Notes: generated by a model from the letters alone, not told the origin. 64,000 nt of DNA from Bacteriovorax sp. BAL6_X (GCF_000443995.1 NZ_AUMC01000003.1:803609-867608); one strand, 5' to 3'; shown: positions 27,962-37,936, numbered from the stretch's first letter. A program made the numbers and translations.

Positions 27962-28772
27962 TGTCATCATTCCTACATACAATCGGGCCAATTTCTTGGC
28001 CCGTGCAATTGACTCTGTTTTAAAACAAAGTTTTCAAAGTTTTGAGCTGATCATTGTTGATGATGGCTCTAGTGATAATACAAAAGCTATCGTCGATTCT
28101 TTTTCAGATGAGCGTCTTAAATATATCTTTCAAGAAAATCGGGGAGTCTCTGCAGCTCGTAACCTTGGCGTCATCCAATCATCTGGAAGCTATATTGCAT
28201 TTCTTGACTCAGATGATGAGTGGAGAGAGAATAAACTTCAACATCAGCTAAATCTACTAGAAAGCTCTAAGCTACGTCTGTGCCATACAGGAGAGCATTG
28301 GCTAAGAGATGGTGAGGTTGTAAAACAAAGGAAAGCTCATCAGAAAGTTGGAGGGGATATGTTTATTCGCTCATTAAAAAACTGTGTGATCTCACCATCA
28401 AGTGTCTTAATGGAGCGTAGCTTATTTGAAGAGATGGGTGGCTTTAATGAAGATTTTGTTGTTTGTGAAGACTACGACCTTTGGCTTAAGATAACGTCTC
28501 TATATGAGATTGGTTTCATAGTTGAGGACCTTGTTATTAAGCATGCTGGACATGATGATCAATTGTCATTTAAATTCTTTGCGATGGACTACTGGAGAGT
28601 TAAGGCCATGGCCTGGACCAAGGCAAATCGCCAGCTTTCGCAAGAAAGAATAGAAGCGCTATCACAGCTTTGTTTAAAGAAGTGCCAATACCTTATTAAA
28701 GGGTATGAGAAATACGAGAATTATGAAAATTACGATGAAGTGAGAGCGATCGAAAATTACATCAGTAATTGA
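27951..28772 (+). CDS. glycosyltransferase family 2
   Basis: 273 residues from a GTG start that lies within the end of the aldo/keto reductase gene. GT-A signature VSVIIPTYNRANFLARAIDS, IIVDDGSSDNT, GVSAARNLG, and the DxD metal motif in FLDSDDEW; EDYDLWLK is the usual GT2 acceptor motif. Probable role in cell-surface polysaccharide or lipopolysaccharide synthesis. It overlaps the convergent saccharopine dehydrogenase gene by 16 bp. Confidence 0.88.
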   Translation: MLVSVIIPTYNRANFLARAIDSVLKQSFQSFELIIVDDGSSDNTKAIVDSFSDERLKYIFQENRGVSAARNLGVIQSSGSYIAFLDSDDEWRENKLQHQLNLLESSKLRLCHTGEHWLRDGEVVKQRKAHQKVGGDMFIRSLKNCVISPSSVLMERSLFEEMGGFNEDFVVCEDYDLWLKITSLYEIGFIVEDLVIKHAGHDDQLSFKFFAMDYWRVKAMAWTKANRQLSQERIEALSQLCLKKCQYLIKGYEKYENYENYDEVRAIENYISN

Positions 28773-29878
28773 GGCCCATCGACTAATCTCTTTTCTAAAC
28801 CTAGTTCAATTGTTTTTTGATAGAAAGTTTCTAGAGCATTCTCCCATGGAGAGCCTTCAATATCACCATTAAGTAAATCAATTAGATAAGGTAGTAGTTG
28901 CTCAACATACTCCTCTGTACTTTCTCTTGGAAGAAGTGAAGGTAAGTGGTCAATGGCCGTAACTTCGAGAAGTTGATTTAATTTTTCAACTTTGAAAGTC
29001 GGTTTATCGATCGTTGTAATATCTGGATATATAGGAAGTGGATTACATGGCCCAGTAGGATCACAGCTAACATCAGAAATTACAGAAAGATTTCTTTCAT
29101 TCATTAGTATATCTAAATTTAGAAATGGCTCTGCTGGTTTTTTATTTAATGTACAATTAACGAGTATATCGTAGTCAAGAATCTGCTTTATTGGCCTAGC
29201 GACTTTCGTATCGGCCCTTCCCCAGCCGGCCATCTCGACTCCAACAGCATCTAGAAGCTCTTTTGCTCCACGTCCGCAACGTCCTTTAATTCCAATGACT
29301 AGAACTCTTGGTCTTGAGCCAAGTTCGTCAAGTTCTTTACATAATTCGTTTATAAGATCATGCTGAGATGAATACGAGCGAAGTGGTGCACATTCATTAA
29401 AATCAGTTCCTTGTTGCTGGCAGATCCAGTTCTTAAGTCCCAGAGCTGCTCCAACAAAACCGGCCCACTTTCCAAAGGCAGCAATTCTTTTTCCATTGCT
29501 ATCAGTGAGGTATTCAAGGTCGTATAGCTTTCCATCTCCTTGAATGAAACGGTCAAGCATTTCTTTTGAGCCTACTTGATTTTTATAAACGTGAGCAAAG
29601 TGAATATGACGGTGAGTTAGAGGAAAGTCGTGAGTATCAAGCTCTTTTAGTCCAAGGATAAAAGCATTTGCTGGTGCGAAGTTTATCCATGAATTTGTAG
29701 GCATCATCTTAAGTCCAACGGCCTCAAATTCTTCGTCTTTAAAGATACGGTTTGGTGAGCGTTCAATAATTACTTCATGACCAAGCTCCTTTAGTTTTAA
29801 GGCCGCTTGAGGTGTTAGAGCACTACGCTGCTCAAATGGTTTAGTTTCATGGCGAAGCCAGATCGTCCTATTTGTCAT
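28757..29878 (-). CDS. saccharopine dehydrogenase (LYS1-type, NAD+, lysine-forming)
   Basis: 373 residues. The N-terminal half matches the alanine dehydrogenase/saccharopine dehydrogenase fold (WLRHETKPFEQRSALTP; the typical Arg and Lys that bind substrate), and LTDSNGKRIAAFGKWAGFVG is close to fungal LYS1. VLVIGIKGRCGRGAKELL is the nucleotide-binding loop. LYS1 interconverts saccharopine with lysine plus 2-oxoglutarate. In a prey-consuming bacterium this may serve lysine degradation rather than synthesis; that is inference. Confidence 0.82.
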   Translation of the reverse strand: MTNRTIWLRHETKPFEQRSALTPQAALKLKELGHEVIIERSPNRIFKDEEFEAVGLKMMPTNSWINFAPANAFILGLKELDTHDFPLTHRHIHFAHVYKNQVGSKEMLDRFIQGDGKLYDLEYLTDSNGKRIAAFGKWAGFVGAALGLKNWICQQQGTDFNECAPLRSYSSQHDLINELCKELDELGSRPRVLVIGIKGRCGRGAKELLDAVGVEMAGWGRADTKVARPIKQILDYDILVNCTLNKKPAEPFLNLDILMNERNLSVISDVSCDPTGPCNPLPIYPDITTIDKPTFKVEKLNQLLEVTAIDHLPSLLPRESTEEYVEQLLPYLIDLLNGDIEGSPWENALETFYQKTIELGLEKRLVDGPQLLM

Positions 29879-30049
29879 GAAATTTAATCTCCCAAATAAA
29901 TCATATACTTATAGCAGAGCTAATAGATTACTATAGCAAAGGGCCTTGTCTCATTCTTAAATTTGTAAGATTTACAGGCGATTTTAAGGTATAACTATAT
30001 AATATTAGGATAATCAAGCAAGCTAAGTTTCATTAATAAAGGAATGATT

Positions 30050-31018
30050 ATGAAATACCATCTAGAAAAAAGTCGACTCTATTACATGGAAGAGTCCCTT
30101 GGAAGCTATACTGATTACGGTATTGGTGTTCCTTTAAAAGATGAAAGAGTGACAAAAATTTTAAAAGAATTTAAGAATTCTCCTTTTCTTGAGAGAAGAA
30201 GATTAACTCATTTTTTCTTAAGCGACCTTGCTCTTGTTCATGAACGTGATTTCTGTGCACGTACAAAGCTTGATCCCACTGGACTTGTCCTTGAAGCCTA
30301 TGAGCTTATTAATGATGATGGAAGTTACCATCGTTATGAACCAACGGCCGCAACAAAACCATTAAGTGATTTCGTCAATCGTGCTCTTTCTCATTGTGAA
30401 GGAACATTTCTTGCTGCTTGTAACGCTCTTGAATCTGGTTTTTCGTATCACTTAGGTGGAGGCATGCACCATGCAAAGAGTGATGGGCCAGGTGGCTTTT
30501 GTATGTTTAATGATATTGTAATTGCTATTAGAAAGCTTCAAAAAGAAAAAGGTTTAGGGAAGTGCCTTGTTGTGGATATGGATGCACACAAAGGTGATGG
30601 AACGGCACAAATTGTGGCCAATGATGAATCAATAGACTGTGTCTCAATTCATATGAAAGATGGTTGGCCTCTTGATAATCCTGACAAAACAAACTCTAGC
30701 TATATTCCAAGTACTCTTGATATTCCGGTAACACCCGAAGATAACTACCTAGAGAAGCTTAAGCAGATAGGAATCTTTGTTAAAGATGATTATGATCTTT
30801 GTATTGTCGTTCAAGGTGCGGATGTTTATGAAAAAGATATATTGGAAAGCGCGAAGGGAATTCAGTTAACTTTAGAAGAATGCCTTGAAAGAGATAATTA
30901 TATGTATGAATTACTTGAGTCGAAAGGCATCCCCCAAGCATGGGTTATGGCCGGGGGATACGGTGATGAAGTCTACCGAGTCTTTCAACAATTTGTACAA
31001 TCTAAATTTAAAGCATAG
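30050..31018 (+). CDS. histone deacetylase-family amidohydrolase
   Basis: An ATG at 30044 is in frame, but AAAGGA at 30038-30043 positions the ATG at 30050 (MKYHLEKSRLYYMEE), giving 322 residues. Zn/active-site blocks of the HDAC/AcuC family are intact: GGGMHHA, DGPGGFCMFNDI, VDMDAHKGDGT, QGADVYEKD, and AGGYGD. It should be an active Zn deacetylase; likely substrates in bacteria are acetyl-lysine enzymes, acetoin metabolism or acetylpolyamines. The 3' end overlaps the convergent nucleotidase by 11 bp. Confidence 0.85.
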   Translation: MKYHLEKSRLYYMEESLGSYTDYGIGVPLKDERVTKILKEFKNSPFLERRRLTHFFLSDLALVHERDFCARTKLDPTGLVLEAYELINDDGSYHRYEPTAATKPLSDFVNRALSHCEGTFLAACNALESGFSYHLGGGMHHAKSDGPGGFCMFNDIVIAIRKLQKEKGLGKCLVVDMDAHKGDGTAQIVANDESIDCVSIHMKDGWPLDNPDKTNSSYIPSTLDIPVTPEDNYLEKLKQIGIFVKDDYDLCIVVQGADVYEKDILESAKGIQLTLEECLERDNYMYELLESKGIPQAWVMAGGYGDEVYRVFQQFVQSKFKA

Positions 31019-32384
31019 TTGAATCTTCGTGGGCCAAGATTCTCTTCTTTGGCCTAAAGTAAGTACGTGGAGTGTACTCTAGAAGATCCGTGATCTTTGC
31101 CATATAGAAACATGCATACTTCTCAACTTGATCAGCAAAGCGTGATTCTTCAAGACCTGCTCTCATCATCTCTCCCCAATGAGGATTAAAGAATCGACGG
31201 TAAGTTTCCAGGTGTTGTGAAATCTTTGAGTTAATTTTATCAATCTCACCAAAGATCTTACCTATATCTTCTTTATTATATTTTTCAGGGTCTTCATGTT
31301 TGAGAAGTTCAAGCTTATTTAATTCGTGCTCTAGTTTTTCTTTTTGTACCATCTCTGCATCAATAAGAGCTTGTGTCGGAGTTGACTGTCTGATTGCTTC
31401 AATCTCTGCTTCAAGTGGGTCTAGAATTAGTGCTGTTCTCCAGTTAAATGTTTTCTTTAATGTTAGAACGTCGCCGTAAATATGGTCTCCAAGATAAAGG
31501 ATTTCTTCACCTTCAAGGCCTAGGTCTTTTTGTAGTTTACCGGCCCATCCACCTTGGTAAACCTTGTTTTGTTCAAGTGTCCCTTCGGCGTTTGTCATAA
31601 GACCTGTATCCGTTTGGATTTCTAGAAACATATTGCTTACGTTAAAAAATCTTGGCTTACACGCAAGACAGATTGAAATATCAAATAGGTCAGTCCAAGT
31701 CTCGTGTTCTTTTAAGAATGGATTAATTGTGTATTCCATTAATCTCTTCGTCCATGTCCATTCACTATTTGTAATAAGAATTAGCTTCTTTCCAAAACGC
31801 TTAAATCTCTCAAGAAGTTTTGCTACTTCTGGATCTTTGATAATGAAGTCTTCAAGATGCTCTTCAACATATCCCTTAAGAGAGTTGTCAGAGTGAGCGA
31901 TATCAATAACTTCTTTGATATCATGAGAGAGTGTTTCGTAATCAGGAAGCTTCATTCCTTGGTCTTTTAGATCAACAAGATTTGCAAACATTGCTCCATT
32001 TGAAATAGAGAAGTTTGTATCCAATGATTGATACTGATCAGAGTTTAGATCAATGATACTATTTCCGTAGATTTCATTTTGATCGTGAAAGTCCATTGGC
32101 TTTGTACCGTGCTTGGCAATCTTCACTTTTCCGTAGCGATTTGTTTGTAGAATATTTCCACGAAGACGATCGATAATTAAACCTTGAATAACTTGGTTAA
32201 AATCAAATTTTAATTCTGTTACTTCTTTTGGATAATTTTTTACATCCACTAACTTTTTAAGTACTAATTCAAAAACAAATTTTTCGAATGCTTCTGTTTT
32301 ATAGCGAACTAATGTGTAGTCCATATCAAAGCCAATGGCCTTGATCTTTTTCATATTCAATGTTCTATTGACGTATACTGACAT
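31008..32384 (-). CDS. HAD-IG family 5'-nucleotidase
   Basis: The frame runs to 32459, but the ATG at 32384 has AAAAGGA at 7-8 bp and gives 458 residues beginning MSVYVNRTLNMKK. HAD motif I IGFDMDYTLVRY, motif II LILITNSEWTWT and motif III ILYLGDHIYGDV identify the HAD-IG purine 5'-nucleotidase family (cN-II-like). It dephosphorylates IMP/GMP and related nucleotides in the cytoplasm. The gene stands alone upstream of a divergent-strand intergenic region. Confidence 0.85.
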   Translation of the reverse strand: MSVYVNRTLNMKKIKAIGFDMDYTLVRYKTEAFEKFVFELVLKKLVDVKNYPKEVTELKFDFNQVIQGLIIDRLRGNILQTNRYGKVKIAKHGTKPMDFHDQNEIYGNSIIDLNSDQYQSLDTNFSISNGAMFANLVDLKDQGMKLPDYETLSHDIKEVIDIAHSDNSLKGYVEEHLEDFIIKDPEVAKLLERFKRFGKKLILITNSEWTWTKRLMEYTINPFLKEHETWTDLFDISICLACKPRFFNVSNMFLEIQTDTGLMTNAEGTLEQNKVYQGGWAGKLQKDLGLEGEEILYLGDHIYGDVLTLKKTFNWRTALILDPLEAEIEAIRQSTPTQALIDAEMVQKEKLEHELNKLELLKHEDPEKYNKEDIGKIFGEIDKINSKISQHLETYRRFFNPHWGEMMRAGLEESRFADQVEKYACFYMAKITDLLEYTPRTYFRPKKRILAHEDSTML

Positions 32385-32524
32385 ATAAAATCCTTTTAAA
32401 TCGTTTGAGAATTTAATCCTCGGACCGTAGATTTTATCTAAACTTTGTGTAAATGTCATATGATTAATACGTTAAGGCGTAAAATCAGCATCTTACGCCT
32501 TAGTATACAGAGGAAGCGATGTGT

Positions 32525-34471
32525 CTAATTGAGGATAATATAGTACTTTGCAAAGCCTTCATCATCTAATTCTTTAATACGATTAAGCTTAAACTTCGAG
32601 TTTTCTCTTATGTACCTTGTTGCTTTCTTTGAAGGTGATGTTTCAAAATAAACTTTTAGCTTTTCTGCGTTTGGAACTGGTTTAATTCTCCAGTTTTCAT
32701 TTGGGCGTGCATCCACAAAGCCTTTCTCATTTGTTTCTTTTCTAATGTAGTTTATAAGAACTTGGCGATTACTATCAGGTGCGGTGAAAACTACATTGGA
32801 CTTCTTAGCTCCCGGGAATTTTCCACCTGTTGCACGAAAGCTATTTGTAGCAAGAATAAACTCTTGGCCATCACTTACGGCCTTACCTTGATACTTTAGA
32901 TTCTCGATTCTAAATGAATCCTTGTTTAAAACCTTACAGTTTTCATCGTAGTGACGTCTTTTTGTAATATTGATTTCGTATGTTAGGCCATCAATCATGT
33001 CGAAGTTATACGAACGAAAATTACCCCAATTTATAAGTGGCTGGTCTTTACTATACTTAGGATCGATATGAGCGAACATTCCCGCCGAACACTCAAGCCA
33101 CATCCTCACTTCCTTACCCGTAAGTTTAAGAGCATAGAGCATATTAGGGTAGAGGTATAGGTCTGCGGCATTTCTTAAAGTAAGAACTCCCTTTTCTACA
33201 GTTGTATAACCATTAGGGTCATTCTTTCTCCCTCCCGTTTTAAAAGGTGCAACGGCCGATAAGACTGGAAGGCCACTAAGGTTTGCATCACCTTGGATTG
33301 CTTTTTTTACATAATCAATTTGTGCATTTGAGATAATTTGAGTAACTGCATCGTCTTGAATTAGTGATAGGAAGCTGTAGAACTTCTCTTTAGAGAATCC
33401 GACTTTTTCGCCGGCCAATTTAACTGTTCTTTTGTGGTCATCTTCAATGATTTCAGTTAGCTCTAGATCTGGTTTTACGCTAGTGTCTGACTCTTTGTCA
33501 TAAATTGAATAAACTGATGATTGGCCATCGATGACATGCCATTTACTTCCATCAAAATTTAGTTTTAAATCTATAATACCAAGATGAGAGCCCCATTTTC
33601 CAGGCATAACTGCGGCCACACCATTAATTGTTCCTTTCTTAGCATCAATACCTTGGATACCTTCATAGTCTTTAGAAGGGAATAGGGCATGTGTATGGCC
33701 AAAGGCAATGGCATCAATATAAGGCACACGGCTTAAGTAATAAACAGAGTCTTCCGCGTAGAGCTTATATTCGTCTGTGCTAATACCTGAGTGAGGAATT
33801 GCAATAATGACGTCAGCACCTTCGTTTTTCATTTTGGCGGTTAATTCTTTTGCGACTTCAACAATATCGCGGGCCACGACTTTTCCTTCAAGGTTGTTCT
33901 TATCCCAAATCATGATTTGTGGCGGAACAAAGCCAATATAGCCAATTTTAATCTTGTGAGGAAGGCCTTTGGTGTCCTTCACTTTCTTTTCTAAAATAAC
34001 GTATTGTTTGAAATAGGCTTGACCTGGTTTACCATTTTCATCTTTATAGACATTGGCATTAATATATGGAAATTTTGCATCTTTAAGAGAGGCCTCAAGA
34101 AATTCTAGGCCGTAGTTAAATTCATGGTTTCCGATATTACCAACATCATACTTAAGATGATTCATTAGTTTAAAAGCAGGGTGAACTCCTTCTTTCCCAT
34201 GCGTGGCCACAAAGTCGGCCATAGGATTGCCCTGAAGGAGATCACCATTATCAATTAAAGTATAATTATCTGCTTGTGCGGCATACTTCTTAATAAGTGT
34301 CGCAGTCTTTACAAGTCCAAATCTTTTACTTTCTTCGTTCTTATAATAATCGTAGTCTTTGTAATAACCATGAAGATCAGTGGTTTCAATAACACGAAGT
34401 TTTACTTGTGTTTGTTCCTTACAGCCTACAATTACAAAAAGAGACAGTGAAAGTAATAAGATTTTTTTCAT
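32525..34471 (-). CDS. 2',3'-cyclic-nucleotide 2'-phosphodiesterase/3'-nucleotidase-type lipoprotein
   Basis: 648 residues with a lipoprotein signal (LFVIVGC, Cys acylated). Metallophosphatase domain: TTDLHGYYKDYDYY, DNGDLLQGNPM, IGNHEFNYGLEF, IPHSGIS and FGHTHALFP. The C-terminal 5'-nucleotidase domain contains the substrate-binding NWGNFRSYNFD and ATNSFRATGGKFP. Closest to CpdB: it hydrolyses 2',3'-cyclic nucleotides and 3'-nucleotides in the periplasm, scavenging nucleosides and phosphate from digested RNA. Confidence 0.88.
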   Translation of the reverse strand: MKKILLLSLSLFVIVGCKEQTQVKLRVIETTDLHGYYKDYDYYKNEESKRFGLVKTATLIKKYAAQADNYTLIDNGDLLQGNPMADFVATHGKEGVHPAFKLMNHLKYDVGNIGNHEFNYGLEFLEASLKDAKFPYINANVYKDENGKPGQAYFKQYVILEKKVKDTKGLPHKIKIGYIGFVPPQIMIWDKNNLEGKVVARDIVEVAKELTAKMKNEGADVIIAIPHSGISTDEYKLYAEDSVYYLSRVPYIDAIAFGHTHALFPSKDYEGIQGIDAKKGTINGVAAVMPGKWGSHLGIIDLKLNFDGSKWHVIDGQSSVYSIYDKESDTSVKPDLELTEIIEDDHKRTVKLAGEKVGFSKEKFYSFLSLIQDDAVTQIISNAQIDYVKKAIQGDANLSGLPVLSAVAPFKTGGRKNDPNGYTTVEKGVLTLRNAADLYLYPNMLYALKLTGKEVRMWLECSAGMFAHIDPKYSKDQPLINWGNFRSYNFDMIDGLTYEINITKRRHYDENCKVLNKDSFRIENLKYQGKAVSDGQEFILATNSFRATGGKFPGAKKSNVVFTAPDSNRQVLINYIRKETNEKGFVDARPNENWRIKPVPNAEKLKVYFETSPSKKATRYIRENSKFKLNRIKELDDEGFAKYYIILN

Positions 34472-34479
34472 ATTAATCC

Positions 34480-34896
34480 CTAGTAATAACGACCTGAAGA
34501 GTAAGTAGCGTCAAACATACGTGCTTTTCCATATACTTTTACATTTCCTTTTAGGCCTGCAAATCCGTAAATGCGAGATTCACCAAAAGCTTGAGCATTA
34601 TCCCAAACAGACGCTTCATCGTATACTTGTGCATTCTCATACACATGAGCATTGCCCCATACTTTTGCATAGTCTGAAATAATTGCGTTTCCTGTGATTT
34701 TTGCAAAACCTGTTACCTGGGCCTTATCACAAACTTGTGCATTTTCCCCAATGTAAACATTCTTTGATACATATGCAGTGTCGGCAACGAATCCACCTTG
34801 TGTTCCATCGTTATTGATCCAGTATTGACCTTCTTGGCCAGCGCATGGTGCAGCTAAAACAGGAAGAATAAAAAGTATAGCAGCTAGTAGTTTCAT
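34480..34896 (-). CDS. secreted hexapeptide-repeat (left-handed beta-helix) protein
   Basis: 138 residues: signal peptide (about 1-20), the linker YWINNDGTQGG, then roughly 13 imperfect hexapeptides of the type xAxVxG (NAQVCD, KAQVTG, FAKITG, NAIISD, YAKVWG, NAHVYE and so on). The pattern predicts a small left-handed parallel beta-helix without catalytic domain. It sits between a CpdB-like lipoprotein and MTA/SAH nucleosidase with 8-10 bp gaps, so the three may form an operon. Function unknown; surface or periplasmic structural role is a guess. Confidence 0.75.
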   Translation of the reverse strand: MKLLAAILFILPVLAAPCAGQEGQYWINNDGTQGGFVADTAYVSKNVYIGENAQVCDKAQVTGFAKITGNAIISDYAKVWGNAHVYENAQVYDEASVWDNAQAFGESRIYGFAGLKGNVKVYGKARMFDATYSSGRYY

Positions 34897-34906
34897 AAAT
34901 CACTCC

Positions 34907-35608
34907 TTAGATTTTTTCGATTAGCTCAATTAATTTCTTACCTAAATTATCCGATGCTAATCTCAAATTGGCAAAGAACTCTTCCTCTGTTGGATGCTCT
35001 CCGTCAACTATGTCTGTCACAGACTTTAAAAAGAGTGTTGGAGTATTAAATTGATCAACTACCCAGCCAATAGCTCCTGCTTCCATATCTTTTAGTACAG
35101 CTTGGCTTGCCTCAATTCGTTTCTCATCTTCTGCACTCATATCAAGTGAATTTCCCGTTGAAATAATTGCAGTCTTTAAGTTTAATAGTTTTCCATATTT
35201 TTGAGCAATAACGTGAGTTGTCTTATAAACTCCGTAACTTTCATAACCTGGGATTGGGATTCTACGATCATGAAATACAGTCGTATCGACCGTATAGACA
35301 TCACCAACTTTTGCACCGCGCTTTCTAAAACCGCCAGCAGTTCCAGCATTGATTATCATCTCTGCTCCTAACTCTCTAATTGCTAGAAGTGTAGAGATAA
35401 CCGCAGGGGAAGTACCAACATTTTGTACCTTGTGGTGCTTACATTCACCACTAATGATAATTGAGATCTTGTGCCCGTGAAACTCTGTTTGATATAACTT
35501 CATTGGTAGGTTTGGGTCTAGTTTCTTGTCTTGGTCTGTGATACCTAGTTTCTCAAGAAGAGGTGTTGCTTCTGAGTCCATGGCCATAATGATGGCAATA
35601 TTCTTCAT
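34907..35608 (-). CDS. mtnN: 5'-methylthioadenosine/S-adenosylhomocysteine nucleosidase
   Basis: 233 residues with the MTAN fold: IIMAMDSEATPLLEKL, INAGTAGGF, DMEAGAIGWVV (catalytic-site Glu pair region) and FLKSVTDIVDG with the catalytic Asp. It cleaves adenine from MTA and SAH in methyl-cycle recycling. Homologous to the phosphorylase-like gene at 25.9-27 kb but of normal length. First gene of a minus-strand run with the two exported proteins. Confidence 0.85.
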   Translation of the reverse strand: MKNIAIIMAMDSEATPLLEKLGITDQDKKLDPNLPMKLYQTEFHGHKISIIISGECKHHKVQNVGTSPAVISTLLAIRELGAEMIINAGTAGGFRKRGAKVGDVYTVDTTVFHDRRIPIPGYESYGVYKTTHVIAQKYGKLLNLKTAIISTGNSLDMSAEDEKRIEASQAVLKDMEAGAIGWVVDQFNTPTLFLKSVTDIVDGEHPTEEEFFANLRLASDNLGKKLIELIEKI

Positions 35609-35674
35609 AATGTCTCCATTTAATAACTATTATCTAATTTTAATAGAAAAAGGTCATAAATAGAAATATTGTAT

Positions 35675-36436
35675 CTACTTTTCTAGGTGTATTGGGTAGA
35701 TATTATCTTTCGAACGAGTTTGGGCAGCAACTCTTTGAAGCCACCTGATGATACGATGATATTTTTGTTTGATTAAATTCGCAGGAGGTAGTCCAGTGAT
35801 AAGAATTCGATTTAAATGGCAATAGAGTAGTATATCAATATACTTAATTTCATTTCCAAAAATAAAATTCTTAGTACCGAGTATTTCATCAATATGAGAA
35901 ATTTGTGAATCAAAATAATCTAGGGCACTTGCTTGGTCTTTATGAAAAATTTCATATTCAGAGATTCGATTGACGATTACCTCCTTGATAGAAGAAATAA
36001 TATCATCAGCTGACTCATCAATATCTTGTACGAATTTAGCCTGCTTTACTAGTTTCTTTTTCATTGCATTAAGTCCGCTTGTATCTTTATAAGAAAAATA
36101 AACGATACTTGCCCATAATGAGTTAATACACCAGTCCTGTAGTAGCTGTACCTGCATTGACTGGTCTCTAGTAAAGATGAAGAGGTCTGATTCTCCACGT
36201 AACTCCTTGAAGTGGTTAATACAATTCCTAATGCCTAGGATTTTCTTATCCCCATCGATGATAGCAGGTAGACTACTCAGTTTATTAGGTACACCTTGGA
36301 TTTGAGAATTAACGTGGACTACTTTTAATTTAAAGTCGATATTTAAAAATGAGAGAATTCTATTGACTGTAGCACAGTACGGAGAAAAAGATTCTACTTC
36401 ATCATTGCCGGCCCATGATATTAATACTTTATTCAT
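35675..36436 (-). CDS. glutathione S-transferase-like protein
   Basis: 253 residues. N-terminal thioredoxin-like strand-helix with SFSPYCATVNRILSFL and cis-Pro region SSLPAIIDGDK, then an all-helical C-terminal half ending with a YIDILLYCHLNRIL segment like the GST C-terminal domain. The SPxC arrangement resembles GST/metaxin-type proteins. Substrate unknown; possible detoxification or redox role. Confidence 0.55.
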   Translation of the reverse strand: MNKVLISWAGNDEVESFSPYCATVNRILSFLNIDFKLKVVHVNSQIQGVPNKLSSLPAIIDGDKKILGIRNCINHFKELRGESDLFIFTRDQSMQVQLLQDWCINSLWASIVYFSYKDTSGLNAMKKKLVKQAKFVQDIDESADDIISSIKEVIVNRISEYEIFHKDQASALDYFDSQISHIDEILGTKNFIFGNEIKYIDILLYCHLNRILITGLPPANLIKQKYHRIIRWLQRVAAQTRSKDNIYPIHLEK

Positions 36437-36486
36437 GTGATAACTGTCGGAGGATTATCTTAAAAATTTAACTAAAATTTGATGTC

Positions 36487-37386
36487 TTATGAAATATCTC
36501 TAGCTCTTTTTGGACGCGATAAATGAGTTCCTAAATATATACAAGTTAAGAGGATCGAAGCTCCAACAATTTCAAGTGAAGAGAAAGGTTCATTAAATAA
36601 AAAGATACTAAGGGTCTTAGCAATGACCGGTTGAAGTAGAATAATAAGGCCCGAAACAGATAAGGGTGCAGTTTTAAGGCCATAGCTGATTAGAGACCAG
36701 CCCACGATTTGGCACAGTACGGCCAATCCAAGTATTGAAGGTAAGTGCTCTGCTCTTAATCCATTGTGGCCGTGTTCAAACTGGGCACTTATTAGTAGAA
36801 GGCAGCTTGTCACAAGAGATGAATAAGTAATAATTTCTAAAGGACTAATCTTTGCCTTAAATATTATCAAAGATGTTTTCTTTATCGACGTAGTATAGAG
36901 TGAATAGCACAGGCCTGTAATCAGACCAAAGAGAACGCCCCAAAAGAACTCCTCTGATTGGTAAAATTGTACTTGGCCCTTCAGAATGAGAAACACACCA
37001 AAGAAGGCGAAGAGGAATACTAATAGCTTTTTTACAGTTATTTTTTCTTTGTAGAGGATTAGGCCGAATAAAAGCAAGTAAAACACTTGGGTATTACCAA
37101 GAATTGTCGCCATACCTGCTCCGATTAAGTGAACAGAGCGATGCCAAAAAAATAAGTCCATAGCAAAGCAGAAACCTATGACGGCCGTCATAGTATAGAA
37201 TCGTTTATCTTTGATATAATTTTTCTTAATAAGAAGTTGGTAAATAAGAAGAATTGATCCTGCAATTCCGCAACGGAGTGCTCCAATCATACTCGGAGAG
37301 ATATCGCCACTTAAGTTTTTTACAAAAATGGGTGCTAATCCGATGCATATTGTTCCTAGAACGAGGCTTATGACACTTGTGTTCAT
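36487..37386 (-). CDS. EamA/DMT family transporter
   Basis: The frame opens at 37437; the ATG at 37386 (MNTSVISLVLGTICIGLAP) starts at the first transmembrane helix and gives 299 residues. About ten transmembrane helices in two EamA repeats; RCGIAGSILL and LGNTQVFYLLLFGLILYKEKI fit the drug/metabolite exporter family. Exports an unknown small molecule, amino acid or drug. Confidence 0.8.
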   Translation of the reverse strand: MNTSVISLVLGTICIGLAPIFVKNLSGDISPSMIGALRCGIAGSILLIYQLLIKKNYIKDKRFYTMTAVIGFCFAMDLFFWHRSVHLIGAGMATILGNTQVFYLLLFGLILYKEKITVKKLLVFLFAFFGVFLILKGQVQFYQSEEFFWGVLFGLITGLCYSLYTTSIKKTSLIIFKAKISPLEIITYSSLVTSCLLLISAQFEHGHNGLRAEHLPSILGLAVLCQIVGWSLISYGLKTAPLSVSGLIILLQPVIAKTLSIFLFNEPFSSLEIVGASILLTCIYLGTHLSRPKRARDIS

Positions 37387-37535
37387 CTCTTTACTCTCTC
37401 TTTTACTTGTCACTACGTGCAAGAGAGTATAGCTCAATTAAAGGCCCTAGGGGTATATTTTCTTTTAAATTTACTGACGATTTGACGATAATTGCATAAA
37501 GTATAGCTACGCTATAAATATAAAGGAGATATATT

Positions 37536-37898
37536 GTGAATTTATTTAAAATCACTGTTGTTGCTGCTTTGCTAAGTGTAAGTGCATACGCTGGTGACGC
37601 TGCTAAAGGTAAAGCAATTTACAAAAAAGTTAACTGTGCTCTTTGCCACAATGCTGACGGTATGGGAAAGGCTAAAAATGGTAAGCTTGCGATTGTTAAA
37701 GGTCCAAGAATTGCAGGTCTAGATGCTGCTTATATTATTGAGCAAGTGACTGCAATTAAGACTAAGAAGAGAAAGACTAAGAACACATCAATGATGTGGA
37801 CCAAAGTTCGTGGCCTATCAGATCAAGATATTAAAGATGTTTCAGCGTATGTTTCAACTATGTCTAAAGATAAGTTTAAAGGTATGAATCAAAAATAA
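37536..37898 (+). CDS. exported class I cytochrome c
   Basis: 120 residues from a GTG start with a strong AAAGGAGA. Signal peptide (ending SAYAGDA), then heme motif CALCHN and a distal Met in SMMW or SKDKFKGM region. A small soluble periplasmic electron carrier of the cytochrome c4/c5 style. Monocistronic: it is followed directly by a terminator. It may deliver electrons to terminal oxidases; qNOR at 60 kb takes electrons from quinol and does not need it. Confidence 0.85.
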   Translation: MNLFKITVVAALLSVSAYAGDAAKGKAIYKKVNCALCHNADGMGKAKNGKLAIVKGPRIAGLDAAYIIEQVTAIKTKKRKTKNTSMMWTKVRGLSDQDIKDVSAYVSTMSKDKFKGMNQK

Positions 37899-37908
37899 AA
37901 CAAATATT

Positions 37909-37934
37909 AAGGGCCTCAGATGAGGCCCTTTTTT
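37909..37934 (+). terminator. rho-independent terminator after cytochrome c
   Basis: AAGGGCCTC-AGAT-GAGGCCCTT is a perfect 9-bp stem with a 4-base loop followed by TTTT, starting 11 bp after the cytochrome c stop. Confidence 0.92.
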
Positions 37935-37936
37935 AA

